Of a stretch of DNA of 64,000 nt, positions 33,358-41,989 are shown piece after piece (position 1 is the first letter of the stretch; every line of letters begins with the position of its first letter). The notes beneath the pieces were generated by a model. The model was not told the DNA's origin. It did no database searches and saw only the letters and a list, made by a program, of their open reading frames with translations. The position numbers and the translations under genes were made by a program. Source of the stretch: Pilimelia anulata (GTDB lineage Bacteria; Actinomycetota; Actinomycetes; Mycobacteriales; Micromonosporaceae); contig NZ_BMQB01000007.1 of NCBI RefSeq assembly GCF_014647895.1, forward strand, positions 124,001 through 188,000. The letters run 5' to 3'.

Positions 33358-34236
33358 TCAGTCGGATTCGGCGCGGCCGCGGCGCCAGTAGCCCATGAAC
33401 GCCACCCGGTCCCGGGCCAGCCCGCAGTCCGTCACCAGGTACCGCCGCAGCGTCCGCACCACCGCCGCCTCCGCGGCCAGCCAGCAGTACAGCCCCGCCG
33501 CCGGCCCCCGGTCCGGCACCTCCCACAGCACGTCCTCGTCCACGTCCACCTCGGCGACCTCCTCGCCGCCCGGCGCCGCCGGCACCGCCGCCCGGACGGC
33601 CGGGATCAGCGCGCTGCCCGGCTCGGCGTCGCCGCGGGGCAGCCAGGTCGCGCGCAGCGGGCCCGCCGCCTCGTACGGCAGGGCGTCGGCCCGGTCCGGC
33701 ACCTCGATGAGCGCCTGCCCGACGCCGGCCGGCAGCCGCTCCAGGATGGACACGATCGCCGGCGCGGCGGTCTCGTCGCCGGCCAGCAGGAGGTGCGGGG
33801 CGTCGCCGGGGCGGAACTCGCGGCCGCCGTGGTCGCCGGCGTAGCCGGCGTTCGGGCCGATGATGGCGAGCGGGTCGCCGCGGCGGGCCAGGGCCGCCCA
33901 GCTCATCGCCGGGCCGGCGGCGCCCTCGTGGACGGCGAGGACGACGTCCAGTTCGCCGCGGTCGGCGCGGACCGCGCGGACGGTGAGGGTGCGCAGCGGC
34001 GGGCGGCGGTCGTCGGGCAGGGCGCGCCAGCCGGCGTACCAGTCGCCGCCGTCGGGCAGCGCGGTCAGGCCGAAGCCGGGGACCGGGAAGGCGACCTTGA
34101 TCCGCTGGTCGTACCCGCAGTCGGCGAACTCCGCCACGTCCGGCCCGACCAGGGTGAACCGGCGGAACGTCGGCGAGAGCTGGGCCACCTCCGCGACCAC
34201 CACGTCGAACCGCTTCCACGCCGCCACGGCCGTCAT
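33358..34236 (-). CDS. Siderophore-interacting protein (ferric-siderophore reductase)
   Basis: A 292-aa SIP-family flavoprotein related to ViuB/YqjH, releasing iron from ferric siderophores in the cytoplasm. Features are the FAD-binding beta-barrel with R-T-L-T-V-R-A-V-R (R-x-Y-T-x-R-like, Thr replacing Tyr), D-V-V-L-A-V-H-E-G-A-A-G-P-A-M-S-W-A, the D-E-T-A-A-P-A-I motif, and the C-terminal R-V-A-F-M-G-Y-W-R-R-G ending. The ATG at 34236 follows GAGGAGGAG and overlaps the permease stop by ATGA, so it is the last gene of the iron operon. Confidence 0.92.
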   Translation of the reverse strand: MTAVAAWKRFDVVVAEVAQLSPTFRRFTLVGPDVAEFADCGYDQRIKVAFPVPGFGLTALPDGGDWYAGWRALPDDRRPPLRTLTVRAVRADRGELDVVLAVHEGAAGPAMSWAALARRGDPLAIIGPNAGYAGDHGGREFRPGDAPHLLLAGDETAAPAIVSILERLPAGVGQALIEVPDRADALPYEAAGPLRATWLPRGDAEPGSALIPAVRAAVPAAPGGEEVAEVDVDEDVLWEVPDRGPAAGLYCWLAAEAAVVRTLRRYLVTDCGLARDRVAFMGYWRRGRAESD

Positions 34237-36359
34237 CCGCTCCTCCTCGCGCGCCACAGTAACCAGACGAAGTACGGCGTCCCGACCAGGGCCGTCACCA
34301 GCCCGGCGGGCACCTGGGCCGGCGCGATGGCCGTCCGGCCGAGGGTGTCGGCGAGGCTGACCAGCAGCGCGCCGAGCAGCGCGGCCACCGGCAGGACCCG
34401 CCCGTGCGCCCCGCCGACCAGCGCCCGCGCCGCGTGCGGGGCGACCAGGCCGACGAAGCCGATCACGCCGACCGCGGCGACCGCCGCGGCGGCGAGCAGC
34501 GCGGCGGCCAGCAGGATCACCAGCCGGCTGCGCTCCAGCCGGACGCCGAGCACCCGCGGGGTGTCGTCGTCGAGGGACAGCAGGTCCAGGGTGCGCCGGC
34601 GCAGCGCGATCACCGGGGTGAGCAGCAGCAGCGCCGCCGCGACCGGGATCACCTGCGCGAGCGTCCGCCCGTACGTCGAGCCGGACAGCCAGGTCAGCGC
34701 CTTGGCGGTGTTCCACGGGTCGGACAGCACGATGATCATCGTGATCGCCGCGAACGTGCCGTGGTAGATCGCCACGCCGATCAGCACCAGTCGGTCGGCC
34801 CGCAGGCCGTCGCGGCGCCGGGCCAGCCCGTACACCAGGGCGAACGCCGCCAGCGCGCCGGCGCCCGCGACGCCGGCCATGGTCCAGCCGCCGGCCAGCG
34901 GCGCGTACGTGATCAGGGCGACCGCCGCCACCCCGGCGCCGCCGGTGATGCCGAGCAGGCCCGGTTCGGCGAGCGGGTTGCGGCAGACGGCCTGGACGGC
35001 CGTGCCGGCGATGCCCAGCGCGGCGCCGGCGGTGAGCGCGGCGAGCACCCGCGGGTACCGCTGGTCGAGCACGAACGTCAGCGCCCGGCCGGTCCGGCCG
35101 CCGAGCCAGTTGGCGACGTCGCCGAGCAGTACGAGCGTGTCGCCGAGCAGCAGCCCCGCCACGCCCGCGCCGGCGACCGCGACGCCCGCGGCGGCGAGGA
35201 CGAGCCGAACGTACCCCCGGCCGCGCAGCACCGCCGGGTTCCCCGCCGGCGGCTGCCGGGTGGGGCCGGAGTCGCGCTGCCCGCGGGCGAGCCAGACCAG
35301 GACGCCGGCGCCGAGCACGGTCGTGACCACGCCGGCCGGCAGGTCCACGCCGGCCCGGGCGCCGAGCAGGGCGCGGACGGCGAGGTCCGCGCCGACGATG
35401 ATCAGGGCGCCGGACAGGGCGGCGGCCGGCAGCAGCGCCCGGTGCCGGCCGAGGCCGGGCACGACCCGGGCGAGCAGCCGGACGATCACCGGCGCGCACA
35501 GCCCGACGAAGCCGATCGGTCCGGCGATGCCGACCGCGGCGGCGGACAGCGCGACGGCGAGCAGCACCGCGTACAGCCGGGTGCGGCGGACCGCGACGCC
35601 GAGCACGGCGGCCGAGTCGTCGCCGAGGGACAGCAGGTCCAGCCGGCGGCCGAGCGCGGCCAGCGCGAGCCCGGCGGCCAGCACGATCGGGCCGAGCTGG
35701 GTCACCGCCCTCAGGTCGCTCTGCACGAGCGTGCCGCTGCCCCAGGCGAACCGGCCGACCGTGCCCTGCTCGAACAGCAGCAACAGCAGCATGGTCAGCG
35801 AGCCGAGGGCGAGCGCGACGGCGGAGCCGGCGAGGATCAGCCGGGTCGGCCCGCCGGCGCCGCCGGCCGAGAGGAGCAGGACGAACGCGGCCGCGAGCAG
35901 CCCGCCGGCGAACGCCACCCCGCCCGCGGCGAGCACCGGCAGCGCCACCCCGAACGCGGCCACCGCGACGACCGCCAGGTGGGCGCCGGCGTTGACGGCG
36001 AGGGTGTCCGGCGAGGCCAGGGTGTTGCGGGCGACCGACTGGAACGCCGCCCCGGCCAGGCCCAGCGCCGCGCCGACGACCAGCGCGGCGAGCAGCCGGG
36101 GGAGCCGGGCGGCGACGAGCACGTCCAGCGTGCCGGGGTCGGCGCCGGCGAGCGCGCGCAGCACGTCCGCCGCGCCCGCGCCGGACGTGCCCTGGGTGAC
36201 GTGCAGCGCCGCGAGCACGACCAGCAGGGCCGTGCCCGCGCCGAACAGCGCCGCGAGCCGCCCGGCCCGCGGCGGCGGGGGCGCGGGCGGGCCCGGCCGG
36301 GCGGCCGCGGCCGCCGCCACGGCCGCGCCGCCCGCCCGGAGCCCGCGCCCGCCGCTCAA
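34233..36359 (-). CDS. Fused double FecCD-type siderophore permease (FhuB-like)
   Basis: A ~708-aa protein made of two tandem FecCD permease units (about residues 30-345 and 365-700), each with ~10 helices and the family motifs R-L-P-R-L-L-A-A-L-V-V-G-A-A-L-G-L-A-G and R-Y-P-R-V-L-A-A-L-T-A-G-A-A-L-G, then two G-x-I-x-F-V-G-L coupling regions (G-P-I-G-F-V-G-L-C-A-P and G-V-I-G-F-V-G-L-V-A-P). Such fusion provides the whole membrane channel as one chain, as in FhuB. A TTG at 36359 would overlap the preceding stop as TTGA; GTG at 36320 is the alternative start (695 aa). It overlaps the SIP gene by ATGA. Confidence 0.92.
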   Translation of the reverse strand: MSGGRGLRAGGAAVAAAAAARPGPPAPPPPRAGRLAALFGAGTALLVVLAALHVTQGTSGAGAADVLRALAGADPGTLDVLVAARLPRLLAALVVGAALGLAGAAFQSVARNTLASPDTLAVNAGAHLAVVAVAAFGVALPVLAAGGVAFAGGLLAAAFVLLLSAGGAGGPTRLILAGSAVALALGSLTMLLLLLFEQGTVGRFAWGSGTLVQSDLRAVTQLGPIVLAAGLALAALGRRLDLLSLGDDSAAVLGVAVRRTRLYAVLLAVALSAAAVGIAGPIGFVGLCAPVIVRLLARVVPGLGRHRALLPAAALSGALIIVGADLAVRALLGARAGVDLPAGVVTTVLGAGVLVWLARGQRDSGPTRQPPAGNPAVLRGRGYVRLVLAAAGVAVAGAGVAGLLLGDTLVLLGDVANWLGGRTGRALTFVLDQRYPRVLAALTAGAALGIAGTAVQAVCRNPLAEPGLLGITGGAGVAAVALITYAPLAGGWTMAGVAGAGALAAFALVYGLARRRDGLRADRLVLIGVAIYHGTFAAITMIIVLSDPWNTAKALTWLSGSTYGRTLAQVIPVAAALLLLTPVIALRRRTLDLLSLDDDTPRVLGVRLERSRLVILLAAALLAAAAVAAVGVIGFVGLVAPHAARALVGGAHGRVLPVAALLGALLVSLADTLGRTAIAPAQVPAGLVTALVGTPYFVWLLWRARRSG

Positions 36360-37330
36360 GCGCCGAAGACCTTGACCAGCTCGGCGGCGTACTGCCGGCA
36401 CGAGGCCGGGCCGCCGAAGGTCCAGATGCCCGGCGTGAGCTTGCGGACCTGCCCCTTCTGCACGAAGGTCATCGACCGCCAGATCGCGTTCGTGCTCAGG
36501 CCGGCGGCGAAGACGTCGTCGCCGGCCGAGGCGTTGTAGAGGAAGTGCAGGTCCCGGGTCTTGAGCGGGGTCAGGCCCTCGACGTCGGTGGTCCCCAGGC
36601 CCCACAGTGCGTCCACCTTGCCGGTCCAGGTGTTCGCCAGCCCGACCCGGGTCGCCACGTCGGAGACCAGCGCGCCCCGGCCGAACATCCGGATCGAGAT
36701 CGTGCTGCCCTCCTTCCAGCCGTCGGCCATGGCGAACGGCTTGCCGGCGTGCCCGGCGGCGGCCAGCTTGCCCTTGACCCCGTCGAACGCGGCGTCCATC
36801 GCGGCCAGCTCGCGGTCGGCCGCGGCCGACGTCCCGGTCGCCGCGGCGAGCAGCCGGAAGTCGTCGCGCAGCCGGTCGAGGTTGCGGGTGGCGTCGCTGC
36901 CCTTGGTGACGATGACCGGTACGTACTTCTCGAGCTGCGCCACGACCGGCGACTTCGACTCGTCCTCCATCACCACCAGGTCGGGCTGGAGCTTGACGAT
37001 CGCGTCCACGCTGGGCTCGCCGCGGGTGCCGACGTCGGCGACGGACGGGTCCAGCTTCGCGGCGGTGACCCAGGTGGCGTACCCCTTGGTGTCGGCGACG
37101 CCGACCGGCATCACGCCGAGGGTGGCCAGCATCTCGGCCTCGCCCCACTCCAGCGCCACGACCCGGCTCGCCGGGCGCTCCAGCTTGATCTGCTTTCCCC
37201 GGCTGTCGGTGACCGACACCGGCCCGCCGGTCGCCGACGGCTCCGCCGCCCCCGGCTTCTCGGTGGTGCCGCAGCCGGCCAGGGCCAGCCCGGCCGCGGC
37301 CAGGACGGCGAGCGTACGCAGGCGCATCAT
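36356..37330 (-). CDS. Siderophore-binding lipoprotein
   Basis: A 324-aa substrate-binding lipoprotein of the FecB/FhuD family. The signal peptide ends in the lipobox L-A-L-A-G-C (Cys ~20), and the mature protein shows V-T-D-S-R-G-K-Q-I-K-L-E-R-P-A-S-R-V-V-A-L-E-W near the start and P-D-L-V-V-M-E-D-E in the first lobe, with a long linking helix and a C-terminal F-G-G-P-A-S-C-R-Q-Y. It delivers ferric siderophore to the fused permease. The ATG at 37330 overlaps the ATPase stop (ATGATG). Confidence 0.93.
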   Translation of the reverse strand: MMRLRTLAVLAAAGLALAGCGTTEKPGAAEPSATGGPVSVTDSRGKQIKLERPASRVVALEWGEAEMLATLGVMPVGVADTKGYATWVTAAKLDPSVADVGTRGEPSVDAIVKLQPDLVVMEDESKSPVVAQLEKYVPVIVTKGSDATRNLDRLRDDFRLLAAATGTSAAADRELAAMDAAFDGVKGKLAAAGHAGKPFAMADGWKEGSTISIRMFGRGALVSDVATRVGLANTWTGKVDALWGLGTTDVEGLTPLKTRDLHFLYNASAGDDVFAAGLSTNAIWRSMTFVQKGQVRKLTPGIWTFGGPASCRQYAAELVKVFGA

Positions 37331-38181
37331 GACTTCTCTTCTCTCCGTTCGCCGGCGCGGGCGACGGCCGCGGCCCGGCTGCTGTGCCGGCCGACCGGCC
37401 GGCAGGTGAGCCGACCGGAGTCGGCGTCGACGGCCACCTCGACGGTGATCCCGTACGTCTCGCTGAGCGCGGCCGCGGTGAGCACCGCGGCGGGCGGCCC
37501 GGCCGCGCGCACCCGCCCGCCGTCCATCAGGACGACGTCGTCGGCGACCGCGGCGGCCTGGTTCAGGTCGTGCAGCACCACCCCGACGGCGACGCCGTGG
37601 GCGTCGGCGAGGTCGCGGATCAGGTCGAGGACCTCGACCTGGTAGCGCAGGTCCAGGTACGTCGTCGGCTCGTCGAGCAGGATCGTGCCGGTGTCCTGCG
37701 CCAGGCAGGAGGCGAACCAGACCCGCTGGCGCTCGCCGCCGGACAGCTCGTCCACCCCGCGGTGCGCCATCGCGGTGACCCCGGTGACGGCCATCGCGTG
37801 CGCGACCGCCGCGGCGCCGGCCGGGTCGTCGGCGCGCCAGCGGCCGCGGTGCGGGTGCCGGCCGTACCCGACGACGTCGCGGACGCTGACCCCGCTCGGC
37901 GCGGGCCGGCTCTGCGCGAGCAGGGTGACCCGGCGGGCGAAGTCGCGGGGGGCGAGGGCGAGCGCGTCGGCGCCGGCGGCCAGGGTGACCCGGCCGGCGG
38001 TCGGCTTGTGCAGCCGGGCCAGGGCGCGCAGCAGGGTGGACTTGCCGCTGCCGTTCGGGCCGATCAGCGCGGTGACCCGGCCGGGGTGCAGGGCGATCCC
38101 GGCGCCGTGCACGACGGTCGTCCGGTGGTAGCCGAGGTCGAGGTCGGCGCCGGCGAGGGCGGGGCGGGCGGCATCGGGCAC
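37327..38181 (-). CDS. Siderophore ABC transporter ATP-binding protein
   Basis: A 284-aa FecE/FhuC-type ATPase: Walker A G-P-N-G-S-G-K-S-T (residues ~41-49), Q-loop L-L-A-Q-S-R, signature E-L-S-G-G-E-R-Q-R, Walker B T-I-L-L-D-E-P-T and switch histidine V-L-H-D-L-N. It is the first gene of a four-gene iron operon (ATPase, binding protein, permease, reductase) in which consecutive genes overlap by about four bases. GTG 38181 is the start; TAACCT lies six bases upstream on the minus strand, inside the iron box, so the message is probably leaderless and iron-repressed. The Arg/Glu-rich C-terminal tail extends past the usual family end. Confidence 0.93.
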   Translation of the reverse strand: MPDAARPALAGADLDLGYHRTTVVHGAGIALHPGRVTALIGPNGSGKSTLLRALARLHKPTAGRVTLAAGADALALAPRDFARRVTLLAQSRPAPSGVSVRDVVGYGRHPHRGRWRADDPAGAAAVAHAMAVTGVTAMAHRGVDELSGGERQRVWFASCLAQDTGTILLDEPTTYLDLRYQVEVLDLIRDLADAHGVAVGVVLHDLNQAAAVADDVVLMDGGRVRAAGPPAAVLTAAALSETYGITVEVAVDADSGRLTCRPVGRHSSRAAAVARAGERREEKS

Positions 38182-38185
38182 GGAG

Positions 38186-38204
38186 TGAGGTTAGCCTAAC
38201 CAAA
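38186..38204 (-). promoter_or_regulatory. DtxR/IdeR-type iron box
   Basis: The minus strand reads TTTGGTTAGGCTAACCTCA, matching 17 of 19 positions of the iron-box consensus TTAGGTTAGGCTAACCTAA. It covers the likely -10 (TAACCT) and starts five bases from the ATPase GTG, so a DtxR-family repressor with Fe(II) would block transcription. Confidence 0.9.
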
Positions 38205-38395
38205 ACAGAACGCCAGTCGGTCGTTCGGCCCCATCCGTGCCGAAACGCCCGGACCGCCGCCCGAGTCGCGCCACCCTGCCCCGCCCGACCCAATTGCGCC
38301 CGCCCTCGAGTGGCGTGGATCACACCCACGTCTTCCGTCAGCAGGGCGGGGTTGCCTGCGGCGGTTCGCGGTGGCGGTGTGGCACGCTGTCCGGC

Positions 38396-39682
38396 GTGAC
38401 CCCGACGGCCCGCGCCCAGCAGGTGACCGACGCCGTCCTCGCCGACCTGCTCGGCGGCGCCCACCGCGGCGTGGTCGTCGACTCCCCGCCCGGCGCCGGC
38501 AAGTCCACGCTGGTCGTCCGGGCCGCCCGCGAACTCGCCGCCACCGGCGCCCCCGCGATGCTGGTGGCGCAGACCAACGAGCAGGTCGACGACCTGATCG
38601 ACCGGCTCGCCGCCGCGGACGACCGGCTGCGGCTCGGCCGGCTGTCCGCCGCCGACTACCGCCCCGCCGACCGGGTCGCCCGGCACCGCAACGTCCGGGT
38701 GGCCGCCAAGGTCGCCGACCTCGACGCGCCCGCCGTCACCATCGGCACCGCGGCCAAGTGGGCCACCGTCGCCGAGGGCCGGTGGCCGTGGGCGATCGTG
38801 GACGAGGCGTACCAGATGCGCTCGGACGCCCTGCTGCGCGTCGCCCCGCGGTTCGACCGGGCGCTGTTCGTCGGCGACCCCGGCCAGCTCGACCCGTTCT
38901 CCACCGTGGAGACCGCCCGCTGGACCGGCCTGACCTGGGACCCGATGCAGAGCGCGGTCGCCGTCCTGCTCCGGCACAACCCGGACCTGCCCGTCCACCG
39001 CCTGCCGGTCTCCTGGCGGCTCCCGCCGTCCGCGGCCGGCCTGGTCGCCGACGCCTTCTACCCTGACGCCCCGTTCGCCGCCGGCACCGCGCCCGGTGAC
39101 CGCAAGCTGGACCTGCCGCCCGGCGGCGGGGACGCCGCCGACGCCGCCCTCGCCGCCGCGGCGGACACCGGCTGGGGCCTGTACGAGCTGCCGGCCGGGC
39201 ACACCCCGCGCACCGACGCCGCCGCGGTCCGCGCCTGCGCCGACCTGGCCGCCCGCCTGCTCGACCGCGGCGCCACCGCGACCTGCGAGCGGGCGACGGC
39301 GCCGGTCACCGCGGACCGGATCGCGGTCGGCGCCGCCCACCGCGACCAGGTAGCGGCGATCCGCGCGGCCCTGCCCGCGCGCGCCGCCGCGGTCACCGTG
39401 GACACGGCCAACCGCCTCCAGGGCCGGGAGTACGACGTGACGATCGTGCTGCACCCGCTGTCCGGGCGGCGGGACGCGACGGCGTTCCACCTGGAGGCCG
39501 GGCGGCTGTGCGTGCTGGCCAGCCGGCATCGGCAGGCGTGCGTGGTGGTGGCCCGGGCGGGGATCGCGGAGCTGCTGGACGCCCACCCGTCCCGGGAGCC
39601 GGTCCACCTGGACACGCCGACCCGGTTCCCGGACGGCTGGGCCGCCCACCAGACGCTCCTCGCCCACCTCGGCGCCACCTGA
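38396..39682 (+). CDS. Compact SF1B helicase, Upf1/Dna2/NAM7-like
   Basis: A 428-aa helicase motor. Walker A P-P-G-A-G-K-S-T is at residues 31-38, motif II V-D-E-A-Y-Q at 135-140 (DEAxQ as in Upf1-like enzymes), motif III G-D-P-G-Q-L at 160-165, motif IV S-W-R-L-P-P-S-A-A-G-L-V-A-D-A-F-Y at 206-222 (the Y-R-M-H-P...F-Y equivalent), motif V V-D-T-A-N-R-L-Q-G-R-E-Y-D at 335-347, and motif VI as A-S-R-H-R-Q at 375-380. It has no nuclease, beta-barrel or zinc domain of its own. GTG 38396 follows CACGCT by seven bases (leaderless). It may act with the Dna2-like nuclease at 29933. Confidence 0.82.
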   Translation: MTPTARAQQVTDAVLADLLGGAHRGVVVDSPPGAGKSTLVVRAARELAATGAPAMLVAQTNEQVDDLIDRLAAADDRLRLGRLSAADYRPADRVARHRNVRVAAKVADLDAPAVTIGTAAKWATVAEGRWPWAIVDEAYQMRSDALLRVAPRFDRALFVGDPGQLDPFSTVETARWTGLTWDPMQSAVAVLLRHNPDLPVHRLPVSWRLPPSAAGLVADAFYPDAPFAAGTAPGDRKLDLPPGGGDAADAALAAAADTGWGLYELPAGHTPRTDAAAVRACADLAARLLDRGATATCERATAPVTADRIAVGAAHRDQVAAIRAALPARAAAVTVDTANRLQGREYDVTIVLHPLSGRRDATAFHLEAGRLCVLASRHRQACVVVARAGIAELLDAHPSREPVHLDTPTRFPDGWAAHQTLLAHLGAT

Positions 39683-39684
39683 GG

Positions 39685-39712
39685 TCGGGGAGGGCGGGCC
39701 CGCCCTCCCCGA
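39685..39712. terminator. Bidirectional palindrome
   Basis: A perfect 28-bp palindrome (arms of 14 starting TCGGGGAGGGCGGG) lies between the convergent helicase and agmatinase genes. Confidence 0.75.
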
Positions 39713-39720
39713 TCAACGGT

Positions 39721-40728
39721 TCAGCAGGTCGGGGCGAGGAGGGCCGGTTCGGCGAGCGGGGTCGGGGTCCGGCCGGCCAGGTGGGCGGCCATCACCGAGA
39801 TCAGCTCGTACGCCAGCCGGGCCGCCGCCATCCCGGTGATCTCCGCGTGGTCGTACGCCGGCGCCACCTCGACCAGGTCCGCCGCGACGACGTTCAGCCC
39901 GGCCAGGCCGCGCAGGATCGCCAGCAGCTCCCGGCTGGTCAGCCCGCCGCACTCGGGCGTACCGGTGCCGGGGGCGAACGCCGGGTCGAGGACGTCGATG
40001 TCCACCGAGACGTACACCGGGCGGTCGCCGAGCCGGGCCCGCATCCGCTCGACGACGCCGTCGACGCCGAGGTCGTCGAGCCACTCGCCGTACACGATCT
40101 CGAAGCCCAGGTCGGCGTCGGCGGTGAGGTCGGCCTTGTCGAACTGCGGGCCGCGGATGCCGATGTGCAGGCAGTGGTTGCGGTCCAGGTAGCCGGCCTC
40201 GGCCGCGCGCCGGAACGGGGTGCCGTGCGAGTGGCACTTGCCGAAGTCGATGTCCCAGGTGTCCAGGTGGGCGTCGAAGTGCACCACGGCGAGCGGGCCG
40301 TGCCGCTCGGCCGCCGCCCGCAGCAGCGGCAGGGCGATCGAGTGGTCGCCGCCGAGCGTCATCAGCCGGGCGCCGGTGGCGAGCAGGTCGCGGGCGCCGT
40401 CGGCGATCAGCTCGATGGTGGCGTCCATGTCGAACGGGTTGACCGCGAGGTCGCCGGCGTCGGCGATCTGGAAGTCGGTGAGCGGCGCCAGGTCGAGCAG
40501 GTGGTGGTACGGGCGCAGCAGCATGCTGGACTGCCGGATGTGGTTCGGCCCGAACCGGGCCCCCGGCCGGTAGGTCACGCCGGAGTCGAACGGCACCCCG
40601 ACGACCGCGATGTCGGCGCGGCCGACCTGGTCGAGCCGGGGGAGCCGGGCGAAGGTGCTGGCGTTGACGTACCGCGGCGTGTGCGTCGCGTCGGGGGGAC
40701 CGATGGGTGGCTGTCGGCCGATGGTCAT
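39721..40728 (-). CDS. speB: Agmatinase / ureohydrolase
   Basis: A 335-aa binuclear Mn ureohydrolase, hydrolysing agmatine to putrescine and urea, or a related guanidino substrate. Metal ligands sit in G-G-D-H-S-I (residues ~142-147), H-F-D-A-H-L-D-T (~166-173) and S-V-D-I-D-V-L-D-P-A-F-A-P-G-T-G-T-P-E (~248-266), the agmatinase/arginase signature. The N-terminal P-F-D-S-G-V-T-Y-R-P-G-A-R-F-G-P loop is typical of agmatinase rather than arginase. The ATG at 40728 follows AAGGA. It is a single gene with no polyamine neighbours, so guanidinobutyrase activity cannot be excluded. Confidence 0.9.
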   Translation of the reverse strand: MTIGRQPPIGPPDATHTPRYVNASTFARLPRLDQVGRADIAVVGVPFDSGVTYRPGARFGPNHIRQSSMLLRPYHHLLDLAPLTDFQIADAGDLAVNPFDMDATIELIADGARDLLATGARLMTLGGDHSIALPLLRAAAERHGPLAVVHFDAHLDTWDIDFGKCHSHGTPFRRAAEAGYLDRNHCLHIGIRGPQFDKADLTADADLGFEIVYGEWLDDLGVDGVVERMRARLGDRPVYVSVDIDVLDPAFAPGTGTPECGGLTSRELLAILRGLAGLNVVAADLVEVAPAYDHAEITGMAAARLAYELISVMAAHLAGRTPTPLAEPALLAPTC

Positions 40729-41012
40729 GGTGATCCTTCGAGGTCAATCGGGGGTGGTTGCCGTTGTCGAAGGTGACGGCAAAACGGGGACGCTAGCACG
40801 TCCGTCACTGCCTGCGGAGGGGCGGCAGGGTTGCGACGATCACCCCGAAGCCGGTGCGGGAGCCCGGCGGGCCGCCGGGCGGCGCGGGCCGCGGGCGGGG
40901 AACGGCGGCGCGCGCCGGGCGGCGGTGGGAGCCGGGCGGCGGCGGAAGGGGGGAGCGGGCGCGGGCCGCCGGGAGCGGGCGGCGTGGGCCGGCTCCCGGG
41001 CGGCGGGCGGAC

Positions 41013-41297
41013 TCAGTCCAGGATCTTGATGTCGCGGGTGAAGTACACGCGGTCGGCGATGGTCCGGGCGTCCGGCTTGGGCTCCGGATAGTAGACGACG
41101 GCGTTCTCGGCGCGCTCGCCGTCGAGTTCGAGGGAGTAGTACGACGCGCGCCCCTTCCAGAGGCACACGGTGTGCTTCTCGGACGGCCTCAGGACGTCCT
41201 CGCGCACCGACGCGCGCGGGAAGTACTTGTTGCCCTCCAACACCACGATGTCGTCGCTCTCGGCGACGACCACGTCGTTCCACACGGCCTTCGGCAT
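41013..41297 (-). CDS. DUF427 family protein
   Basis: A 94-aa DUF427 protein: K-A-V-W-N-D-V-V-V-A-E-S-D-D at the start, K-Y-F-P-R-A-S-V-R-E-D-V-L, T-V-C-L-W-K-G-R-A-S-Y-Y-S-L and V-V-Y-Y-P-E-P-K-P-D-A at the core, all characteristic. The fold is a small beta-tent with no established activity. TAGCGT lies six bases before the ATG on the minus strand, with GAGGG immediately upstream. About 280 GC-rich bases separate it from the agmatinase gene. Confidence 0.92.
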   Translation of the reverse strand: MPKAVWNDVVVAESDDIVVLEGNKYFPRASVREDVLRPSEKHTVCLWKGRASYYSLELDGERAENAVVYYPEPKPDARTIADRVYFTRDIKILD

Positions 41298-41402
41298 CCC
41301 TCAACGCTAACGCGCTCCCGCCGGCTGTGCCCCCAATCACCCTGAATTGCCCGAAGGCCGCGGGTGGGCATCGACCGGACCCCGTACCGCAAAACCGCGG
41401 AA

Positions 41403-41840
41403 TCAGGCGCCGGCGGCCGGGTCGGCGCGGCCGGGCGCGCCCGCCGGGCCGGCGGCCGCCAGCGGCGGCGGGCCCGCGCCGGGCCGCAGGTAGCCCGCGA
41501 CGGTCGTCAGCAGGTCGGCCGGGCCGAAGGGCTTGACCAGTACCGCGGAGACGCCGACCTCGCGGGCCCGGTGGTCGCGCGGGTCGATGACGCCGGTCAC
41601 CAGGACCACCGGGGTGTGCGGGCGGTCGGGGTCGCGGCGGATCTCGTCGCAGAGCAGGAAGCCGTTGATCAGCGGCATGTCCACGTCGGTGAGCACCAGG
41701 TCGGGCCGGTGTTCGCGGAACGCCCGCAGGGCGGTCTCGCCGTCGGGCACCGCGAGCACGCGATGGCCCGCCTCCGTGAGCACGCGGGTGAGAATCTCCC
41801 GCGCTGCGGGCTCATCGTCCGCGGCGAGAATCAGCGCCAT
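41403..41840 (-). CDS. Single-domain response regulator
   Basis: A 145-aa CheY-like receiver: acidic pocket A-A-D-D-E-P at residues ~6-11, phospho-acceptor in L-V-L-T-D-V-D-M-P near 53, switch Thr in V-V-L-V-T-G-V and K in L-V-K-P-F-G near 107. No output domain follows, only an Ala/Gly/Pro tail of about 25 residues. The ATG at 41840 follows GAGGGGGGACG. It is divergent from the GAF/histidine-kinase-like gene, which is its probable partner. Confidence 0.88.
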   Translation of the reverse strand: MALILAADDEPAAREILTRVLTEAGHRVLAVPDGETALRAFREHRPDLVLTDVDMPLINGFLLCDEIRRDPDRPHTPVVLVTGVIDPRDHRAREVGVSAVLVKPFGPADLLTTVAGYLRPGAGPPPLAAAGPAGAPGRADPAAGA

Positions 41841-41883
41841 CTGCGTCCCCCCTCGCGCACCGATCGGCTCATACAGTACTCCG

Positions 41884-41929
41884 CTGGCACTACGATGGGT
41901 AGTGGTGTGCCTACCTGTCGTAGTGCCAG
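41884..41929. promoter_or_regulatory. Large nested dyad in a divergent promoter
   Basis: CTGGCACTACGA (41884-41895) and its exact complement TCGTAGTGCCAG (41918-41929) flank 22 bases that contain a second dyad, GGTAG (41898-41902) with CTACC (41911-41915). The element is centred between the response regulator and the GAF protein gene, and could be a protein operator or an RNA hairpin. Confidence 0.6.
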
Positions 41930-41989
41930 GTGGTTTGCCCGAACGGCCCGCCGGGACCACCGGCGACCCGAGCGCCGAGGAGATGCCCG

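Noticed and set aside
34404..36539. Very long open frames opposite the siderophore permease
   Set aside because: They are GC-driven shadows; the minus-strand frame has two complete FecCD permease units with family motifs.
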